Part shown: positions 58,381 through 64,000 of the stretch, in pieces
Layout of the letters: the number at the start of each line of letters is the position of its first letter
Position numbering within the stretch: position 1 is the stretch's first letter
Source: Helicobacter cetorum
GTDB taxonomy: Bacteria; Campylobacterota; Campylobacteria; Campylobacterales; Helicobacteraceae
Assembly: GCF_900198405.1 (NCBI RefSeq)
Contig: NZ_FZMR01000006.1
Location: 113,207-177,206, forward strand
Direction: 5' to 3'
DNA length: 64,000 nucleotides
Made by a program: the position numbers and the translations under genes
The notes under the pieces: generated by a model
Database searches by the model: none
What the model saw: only the letters and a program-made list of their open reading frames with translations
What the model was told of the DNA's origin: nothing

Positions 58381-59760
58381 TTACAACCCCATTTTAAAAG
58401 GGTTTAAAATATTGTTTGGGTCAAGGGCTTTTTTAATGCTCCTAAAAAACTCCATTTCACTAACATTAAAGGCTAGGGGCATAAATTTCGCCTTAGACAA
58501 GCCTATGCCATGTTCACCACTTAAAGTCCCTTCCAAACTAATAGCGGCTTGAAAAATTTCTTCCATAGCTTGATGGCCTTTTTCTAAATCTTTAATAGGG
58601 TCTTCTACCATAACATTCACATGCACATTGCCATCGCCAGTATGGCCAAAGCAAGGGATTTTAAAGCCATATTTTTGGCTAATTTTTGCCACTTCTTTCA
58701 ACAAACTTGGCAAACTTGCCCTAGGAACAGTTACATCTTCATTCAGCTTCTTTTTGCCATAAATACTAACACTTTGAGACGCATTACGCCTTGAAAACCA
58801 CAAATCTTGCTCTTCTTGTTCGTTTTGAGCGATTTTAAAATTTATACAACCATTTTCTTTAAAATGCTTTTTTATTTGCTCTAATTGCCAAGCAATTTGT
58901 TCTTTTACCACGCCATCAACTTGCGTAATGAGTATCGCTCCAGCATCTTTTGGCAAGCCTTTATTAAATCTTTCTTCAACCGCCCTAATGCTTAAATTAT
59001 CCAAAAATTCCATAGCCACAGGCGTAATACCACTACTCATAGTCTTATAGACCGCATTCATAGCATCATCAATGCTATTAAAAACCCCCATCGCACTTTG
59101 TTTTAAAGGCGGTTTAGCTAAAAGTTTTAAAGTAATCTCAGTAATTACGCCTAAACACCCCTCACTTGCTACCATAAGCCCCACAGAATTAAAACCTGCG
59201 ACATCTTTAATCGTTTTTTTACCCGCTCTAATAATATCCCCATTAGCTAACACCACTCTTAAAGCCATGACATAATCTTTTGTGATACCATATTTTGCCG
59301 CACGCATGCCACCGGCATTTTCTGCGACATTCCCCCCTAAGGTGCTTTGATTTTCGCTCGCTGGGTCTGGGGGGTAAAACAAATTTAGTTTTTCTACTTC
59401 GTTTTGAAAATGTTTGTTAATCACACCGGGTTCTACTCGTGCGATTAAATTTTTAGTGTCAATCTCTAAGATTTTATCCATATGCTTTTCTACGCTCAAA
59501 ACTAGCCCCCCACTCACACTCAATGCTCCCCCTGTAAAACCACTACCTGCCCCTCTTGGCACAATAATAATTTTATGCTCGTTACAATATTTTAAAATCG
59601 TGCTAATTTCTTGCTCATTTTTAGGGAAAATCACGCCATCTGGTAAATGCCGCTCTCTTGTAGCGTCGTAGCAATAAGCGTTTAAATGCACATCATCGGT
59701 AAAAAAATCCTCTTCTCCCACTAAGTTTTTAAAATACTTAAAATGTTCTTTTGCTAACAT
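58381..59760 (-). CDS. glcD: FAD-linked oxidase, glycolate oxidase subunit GlcD-like
   Basis: 459 residues. The PCMH-type FAD domain shows VPRGAGSGFTGGAL and GGNVAENAGGMRAAKYG; the C-terminal cap has FGHTGDGNVHVN and SGEHGIGLSKAKFM. Enzymes of this group oxidise glycolate or D-lactate; Helicobacter usually carries D-lactate or glycolate versions. The iron-sulfur partner may be the GlcF-like protein at 34326-35651. Substrate not certain. Confidence 0.9.
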   Translation of the reverse strand: MLAKEHFKYFKNLVGEEDFFTDDVHLNAYCYDATRERHLPDGVIFPKNEQEISTILKYCNEHKIIIVPRGAGSGFTGGALSVSGGLVLSVEKHMDKILEIDTKNLIARVEPGVINKHFQNEVEKLNLFYPPDPASENQSTLGGNVAENAGGMRAAKYGITKDYVMALRVVLANGDIIRAGKKTIKDVAGFNSVGLMVASEGCLGVITEITLKLLAKPPLKQSAMGVFNSIDDAMNAVYKTMSSGITPVAMEFLDNLSIRAVEERFNKGLPKDAGAILITQVDGVVKEQIAWQLEQIKKHFKENGCINFKIAQNEQEEQDLWFSRRNASQSVSIYGKKKLNEDVTVPRASLPSLLKEVAKISQKYGFKIPCFGHTGDGNVHVNVMVEDPIKDLEKGHQAMEEIFQAAISLEGTLSGEHGIGLSKAKFMPLAFNVSEMEFFRSIKKALDPNNILNPFKMGL

Positions 59761-59764
59761 GACT

Positions 59765-60769
59765 TTATTTTTTACCTGCCTCTAAAGCTTTTCTTCTTTC
59801 TTCGGTTTCTTTATCATCTTTTTCTTGCTTTTCTTGTTGTTTTTCCTCAAATTTTCCGGCTTTTTCTGTAGCTCTAGCTTTGCGTCTTTCCTCTCTAGTC
59901 TCACGCTCTTTGCCTTCTTTTTCTTCATGCATTTCCTCTTTTAAAGAGGCTTTTTTTAATGATTGCGAAGTTTTTTGACTATTGGCACGCATTTTTTCTT
60001 GCTTATCAACTTTTATTTCTTGTTTTTGACTTCTTGTCTCTTTACGCTTTTCTTTTTTTAGGAGCGTATCATAATAAAGAAAATAACGCTTGGCTTGGCT
60101 ACCTGAAAAAAGTTTGCCTAAAGTCCCTACATCAACCCCCTCAACCCTAGAGAAGAATGGCACAGCTGTTTTGCTGATACCTGAAGTATCCAAAGGTCTT
60201 TTTTCTAAAATTTCAAAACTTTGACAATCTAAAATATTTAAAGTATTTGTCGTTACAATATAGACGACCCCTACACTATAGGCGTTGCACCCCCTTTTTA
60301 AATTAGCTGCCTTTAGGTCAAACCCATTAAGATGAATCACTAATAAATCAGAACTAATAAAATTAGTATCAGGGTTTTCTGCCTTAATTTTTTCATAAAG
60401 TTCATCATTAGGAGCGATCAAAAACGCTTGATTATTGAATTGCCTAAAATAAATTAAATTACCCTTTTTAGGAGCCATTCTTGGGGTTGGCAAATGGCGT
60501 TGTTTCATAGAATCAAAAGCTTTAAAGCGTGCTGTAGCCACTCCATTTTCAACGGCAATAACCACTACTTCTGAAGTAATGATTTCATAATCCGTTAGCT
60601 TAGTTACTACAAAGCCAAATTCTCCTACTTTCAAATCATACGCAGGAAAGCGTAAAATCTTTTTGGGTAAATCTACAAAATCAATGCTAACTTTCAATGG
60701 CTCTTGCCATGAAGAAGAGTAAAGATTTGCAAAAACCAATAAAATCATTGCCACTAAACGCACTATCAT
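59765..60769 (-). CDS. pgbA: Plasminogen-binding protein PgbA-like
   Basis: 334 residues with a signal peptide (MIVRLVAMILLVFANLYSSS). The N-terminal two-thirds resemble H. pylori PgbA as remembered (WQEPLKVSIDFVDLPKK, KVGEFGFVVTKL). The C-terminal third is charged and repetitive in Lys, Glu and Arg, ending ALEAGKK; a C-terminal lysine is the known plasminogen-binding feature. The tail looks shorter than in H. pylori. It sits 4 bp before glcD. Confidence 0.85.
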   Translation of the reverse strand: MIVRLVAMILLVFANLYSSSWQEPLKVSIDFVDLPKKILRFPAYDLKVGEFGFVVTKLTDYEIITSEVVVIAVENGVATARFKAFDSMKQRHLPTPRMAPKKGNLIYFRQFNNQAFLIAPNDELYEKIKAENPDTNFISSDLLVIHLNGFDLKAANLKRGCNAYSVGVVYIVTTNTLNILDCQSFEILEKRPLDTSGISKTAVPFFSRVEGVDVGTLGKLFSGSQAKRYFLYYDTLLKKEKRKETRSQKQEIKVDKQEKMRANSQKTSQSLKKASLKEEMHEEKEGKERETREERRKARATEKAGKFEEKQQEKQEKDDKETEERRKALEAGKK

Positions 60770-60780
60770 AAAATTCCTTT

Positions 60781-61410
60781 TTAGATATTATACTTTTTTA
60801 AATGCCATAAAATGGCATAGCTCAATCCGGTGGTTTTAGCGTATTGAAAATCCATAATAAAATCAAGGGCTTTTGCTCTTTTTAAAAACAGCACTTCAAT
60901 ATTTTCCATATCAATCCCCCCACCTTGTGAAACTTTTAAATCCGCACAAATTTCAGCATAATAGATTTTTTGTAAGCTCCCACTCAATCCTGTCGCGCTA
61001 TAAAACGCACCAATGTTTTCTAAATTTTTAGGCTCAATTTTGTAACCGCATTCTTCTAGCACTTCTTCAACTGCAATTTCTTCTAAGCTTTTATTGGGTT
61101 TATCCACAAGCCCTGCACACAATTCATAAGTGTAGCCGTCTAATGCTTGATAATTAGTAGGGTTAAAATTACGCGCATAAATGGCTGGACGAAACTGCTT
61201 GACAATCAAAAAGCAATCCAAAGTCTTATCATAAAGCAAGATAGCCACGCTGTCTAAAGAATTGATAATATCCCAAGTTTTTTCTATGCCTTGCTCATAA
61301 TAACGCATGCGTTTTTGCTGGATATATAAAGAGTTATTGCAAGGCTCTAGGCATAAATTGGAAGTGTCTATAGAAGAAGTTTGAGTGCTAAAATTTTTAA
61401 AATATTCCAT
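60781..61410 (-). CDS. NUDIX hydrolase
   Basis: 209 residues. The Nudix box is seen: GLVDKPNKSLEEIAVEEVLEECGYKI has the GX5EX7REUXEEXGU layout with Arg replaced by Val (EEVLEECGY). Family is ADP-ribose/UDP-sugar pyrophosphatase-like. The missing Arg is common in this subgroup, so activity is probable. It overlaps csd3 by one base. Confidence 0.85.
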   Translation of the reverse strand: MEYFKNFSTQTSSIDTSNLCLEPCNNSLYIQQKRMRYYEQGIEKTWDIINSLDSVAILLYDKTLDCFLIVKQFRPAIYARNFNPTNYQALDGYTYELCAGLVDKPNKSLEEIAVEEVLEECGYKIEPKNLENIGAFYSATGLSGSLQKIYYAEICADLKVSQGGGIDMENIEVLFLKRAKALDFIMDFQYAKTTGLSYAILWHLKKYNI

Positions 61411-62669
61411 TAAAAACCCTCTAAAAGATAATACGAGTGTTCATTATCAAATGAATGGCTTTCTAACACTTTTTCTAGGGTTTGTTTAGCATTTTTAGCT
61501 TTTTCTAAAAAAATTTCTTTTTGTTTGCCATGCAACTTGCTTTTAGCAGTGCGGATATGCCCTAAAGGGTTTATGGGCTGAGAGTTTTTATACACTCCAA
61601 AGTGCAAATGCGGTCCAGTGCTTAAGCCTGTGCTACCTACCCTACCAATCACTTGCCCCTTTCTTACTACCATGCCTTTTTTTAATCCTTTAGCAAAAGA
61701 GCTCATATGAGCATACACTAAACGCAATTCGCCTCTATAATTGATTTCTATCATTTTGCCATACCCTCCTCTATCGCCAATAAACCCTATACGCCCCTCA
61801 GAGGCTGAACGCACCAAAGTGCCTCTTTTAGCCGCATAATCCACACCATAATGCGGTCGTTTGACTTTCAAAATAGGATGGAATCTCCCATAAGAAAAGG
61901 GCGAAGAAATGCGGGTATATTTTACTGGGGTTTCTAATAAAAAGCCGGCGACTTCTTCAGCCTTTGAGTCATAATAACGACCATTTGAATGCGAAAAAAT
62001 ATAATATTGATGATAACGAGTGCTAACCATTGCCATTTTAATATAAGGGTATCCAAAAGTTTGCCCTACACGATAATCCCTTGTATATACAATAGCGATT
62101 TTATCTTTTCTTGCTAGGCGTTTAAAAGGCACGCTTTTTTTATACACATTGATAAGCTGATGAGCTAAAAGAGGGTCATTAGTCGCTTTGACAATATCCT
62201 GGTAAGGCGAATTTTGCAATGAAAGAATGAGGGTTTTTTCCTTACGAGTATAAACAATAGGAATAAAATCTAAAAAATACTGCTCACCTTTTTTATACAA
62301 ATGGATTTGCAAATCTTGGCTAATAGGAATGAGAGCTTGAATAAGCGTATTATTTGCATCTCTTAAAGTGTAGTAAGTAGCACTGCTTTGAATATCTGCG
62401 CTTAACTCCTTGTCTTGAGAACTTAAATTATAATATAACTTCTGTGGTATTTTATTTCGCTCTAAAAACCCTAAAAGCGTGAGTTTATTCCCCCAAACAA
62501 GCCGTTCGCCTACTAAGTTTGAAAAGTGGCTAGAATGATTTGAGGGTAACTTTTCTGTGGCATTCTCAGCAGAAGTTGTGCTTAAAATTGTGTTTAGAAA
62601 CAATAAAACGCATAAAAATTTCACTCTAAAAGGCTTGAATACTAACATTTTTTTAAAAGAGGCTTTCAT
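61410..62669 (-). CDS. csd3: M23 peptidoglycan endopeptidase Csd3/HdpA
   Basis: 419 residues with a hydrophobic N-terminus (signal or anchor). The M23 zinc site is intact: HYGVDYAAKRGT (His and Asp ligands), then HMSSFAKGL and HLHFGVY. The N-terminal regulatory region precedes it, as in Csd3, which is a D,D-endopeptidase/carboxypeptidase needed for helical cell shape. It starts a minus-strand unit with the NUDIX gene, pgbA and glcD. Confidence 0.93.
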   Translation of the reverse strand: MKASFKKMLVFKPFRVKFLCVLLFLNTILSTTSAENATEKLPSNHSSHFSNLVGERLVWGNKLTLLGFLERNKIPQKLYYNLSSQDKELSADIQSSATYYTLRDANNTLIQALIPISQDLQIHLYKKGEQYFLDFIPIVYTRKEKTLILSLQNSPYQDIVKATNDPLLAHQLINVYKKSVPFKRLARKDKIAIVYTRDYRVGQTFGYPYIKMAMVSTRYHQYYIFSHSNGRYYDSKAEEVAGFLLETPVKYTRISSPFSYGRFHPILKVKRPHYGVDYAAKRGTLVRSASEGRIGFIGDRGGYGKMIEINYRGELRLVYAHMSSFAKGLKKGMVVRKGQVIGRVGSTGLSTGPHLHFGVYKNSQPINPLGHIRTAKSKLHGKQKEIFLEKAKNAKQTLEKVLESHSFDNEHSYYLLEGF

Positions 62670-62711
62670 TTTTTAATTTAATACCTTAAGTTTAATCTTA
62701 GGAAGTATAGC

Positions 62712-62762
62712 ATAAAGCACACTAAGAACTTAATGTTGGCTATTGATTATTGTGTGCTTTAT
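62712..62762. repeat. 11-bp inverted repeat between csd3 and the type ISP gene
   Basis: ATAAAGCACAC (62712-62722) and GTGTGCTTTAT (62752-62762) are perfect inverted copies with 29 nt between. It could be a terminator of the type ISP gene or an insertion scar; the long loop makes a terminator less usual. Confidence 0.6.
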
Positions 62763-62797
62763 CACAATCATAAACAATAATTTTTTGAGCTAAAATT

Positions 62798-64000
62798 TTA
62801 CTCATAGCTCAGATGACTGATTTTTTCTATTAACTCCACGCTTTTAATGCTTAAGTCTATCACTCTTAAAAAAGTTTCAAAAATGTATTTGCCCCCTTTA
62901 AAGTCATTAGGATTATCTATGATAAAATCGCCTTCTTTATTTTTGGCTTTTTTAGAGATTTTAACGCTCATGTTTTTCATGTAGCTTTCCACTACGCTAT
63001 TACCGCATAGCTTATAATCATAAGCTATGCTAGGAATATTAGTGATAGTGATGTGAGAATTATAGATAATACTCTCTTTAGTGGTTTTGTCTTTGATTTT
63101 CATTTTTTCTACTTCGTAAGTTTTAGGGTCATTTCTATCGCCTAAAATTTCAAAACTCTCATGTTTTAAGGGGTTTGTTTCATAGTTTAGGTGTAAGTTG
63201 GCTAATTCTTTACCTAACTCACTAATCTTTTTAAAATCTTTGCTTAAAGGGATTTTAGGGTCTTCTTTTTGCAAATAGATTTTATAGGTTTCTTTAAAAC
63301 CTTTATGGTGTAAAATGCCATAAGTGTAGTAAAAAATATCTTCATAACTGATGGCGTTATCTTTGTAATGCTCTCTAAACTTATTGAGATAGTCTGTGCT
63401 AATAGCGTATTCTTGCGTGTTGTTTTCATAAGTATAAAGGGGGTAGGCGGTAATACCACCTGAAATTCCCATAAGATTAGTATCTGCAATATTATCTAAA
63501 ATAAAAATACTAAAATAATTTTTTACAGCACATATAAAAATATTTTTGCTTTCTTGTGTAGGGCATAATTTCCTAAACTCTCTCTGTGCCTCTACCCATT
63601 CACTTTTAAAATATAAGTGGGTTTTAACAAAGGGGCGGTAAGTTGCCACTCGCACATGCTTTTCATCATAATTTTCTAATGTTTCTAGCCTTAAAAAATA
63701 ATTTTTTAAACTTCTTATCCATGAAAGCGTATCATCAGTAGTAATTTCATTATCTAAGAATCTATAATAATCCGCTTTTTTAGTGTTACTAGGGATTTTA
63801 GATTGAAACTTTTTATAATCAAAATGCGATAAATCGTTACGATAAGTTTCTAGGCTTGTTTCTATGGTGTTTTGCAAGGTCTTTAATGAAAAATTATAAA
63901 CCCAATCGTCTCGGTTTGTCTTAACCCCTAATGAAGTGATATTAAAAAGAGCGTTAGTGGTGTCAGCTGACTTTTTTAGGCTGATAAGAGAGGAGTATAC
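62798..64000 (-). CDS. Type ISP restriction-modification enzyme, C-terminal part
   Basis: The frame is open to the window edge (400 codons visible; the 5' end is outside). It opens NALFNITSLGVKTNRDDWVYNFS, then shows HVRVATYRPFVKTHLY and IFYYTYGILHHKGFKETYKIYL, which belong to the target-recognition domain of single-polypeptide LlaBIII-like enzymes (nuclease, helicase, methylase and TRD in one chain). Only the specificity part is visible here. Internal frameshifts upstream cannot be judged. Confidence 0.85.
   Translation of the reverse strand, partial: VYSSLISLKKSADTTNALFNITSLGVKTNRDDWVYNFSLKTLQNTIETSLETYRNDLSHFDYKKFQSKIPSNTKKADYYRFLDNEITTDDTLSWIRSLKNYFLRLETLENYDEKHVRVATYRPFVKTHLYFKSEWVEAQREFRKLCPTQESKNIFICAVKNYFSIFILDNIADTNLMGISGGITAYPLYTYENNTQEYAISTDYLNKFREHYKDNAISYEDIFYYTYGILHHKGFKETYKIYLQKEDPKIPLSKDFKKISELGKELANLHLNYETNPLKHESFEILGDRNDPKTYEVEKMKIKDKTTKESIIYNSHITITNIPSIAYDYKLCGNSVVESYMKNMSVKISKKAKNKEGDFIIDNPNDFKGGKYIFETFLRVIDLSIKSVELIEKISHLSYE

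Noticed and set aside
1..64000. CRISPR arrays, insertion sequences or prophage
   Set aside because: No spaced direct repeats, transposase or phage structural genes were found by reading.

Overview
The window looks like a chromosomal segment of a Helicobacter species close to, but not, H. pylori. It is AT-rich. Almost every core protein resembles an H. pylori product as I remember it (HypA, FlgE, XerH, the heptose enzymes, PgbA, Csd3). The gene order looks like several H. pylori blocks joined in a new arrangement, which suggests a neighbouring species such as H. cetorum; that species call is inference. I saw no tRNA, rRNA, CRISPR array or insertion sequence.

Layout. 1-4569 is a type III restriction-modification locus whose mod gene is out of frame at a run of 13 G. 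4645-6536 holds a dihydrouridine synthase and an outer-membrane protein; 6538-8202 (minus) holds two membrane transport proteins. 8447-9378 is a tandem pair of small secreted DUF1104 proteins. 9784-21607 (plus) runs flgE, hypA, a hypothetical, lpxB, greA, dut, a YfgM-like plus lipoprotein pair, coaX, a TauE/DsbD_2-like membrane protein, then the ADP-heptose genes gmhB-hldD-hldE-gmhA, most of them overlapping. 21643-26145 is a defence insert: a DNA methyltransferase, a TdeIII-like endonuclease and a frameshifted AIPR gene, followed by about 570 bp of decayed DNA. 26736-29796 holds an ABC-F ATPase, a tautomerase and an outer-membrane protein.

30140-31871 contains xerH, a gene with an RNase H-like active-site pattern, and a difH-like site, so this is probably the chromosome terminus. 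31994-49672 is a long minus-strand block: aspartate aminotransferase, an outer-membrane protein, GlcF-like, hemN, a DUF2603 protein, aroC, rnc, rnhA, a LapB-like protein, a SurA-like chaperone, gatB, an M16 protein, mqnC, bamA and mqnE. 49902-55897 holds a Sua5/YrdC-like protein, carB, a ThiD2-like protein, a BI-1 family protein and gapA. 55920-58277 is ogt with an MvaI/BcnI-type restriction-modification pair. 58381-62669 holds glcD, pgbA, a NUDIX hydrolase and csd3. 62798-64000 is the 3' part of a type ISP restriction enzyme that runs out of the window.

Themes. Four different restriction-modification loci occur in 64 kb; two are internal and sit at joins between core blocks, and two flank the window. 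Envelope biogenesis recurs (lpxB, heptose genes, bamA, SurA-like, possible BamB-like and LapB-like proteins, csd3, outer-membrane proteins). Several loci look switched or damaged: mod phase-OFF, AIPR frameshifted, the MvaI-like enzyme without an obvious start for its N-terminus, and bamA whose signal peptide is preceded only by an ATT.
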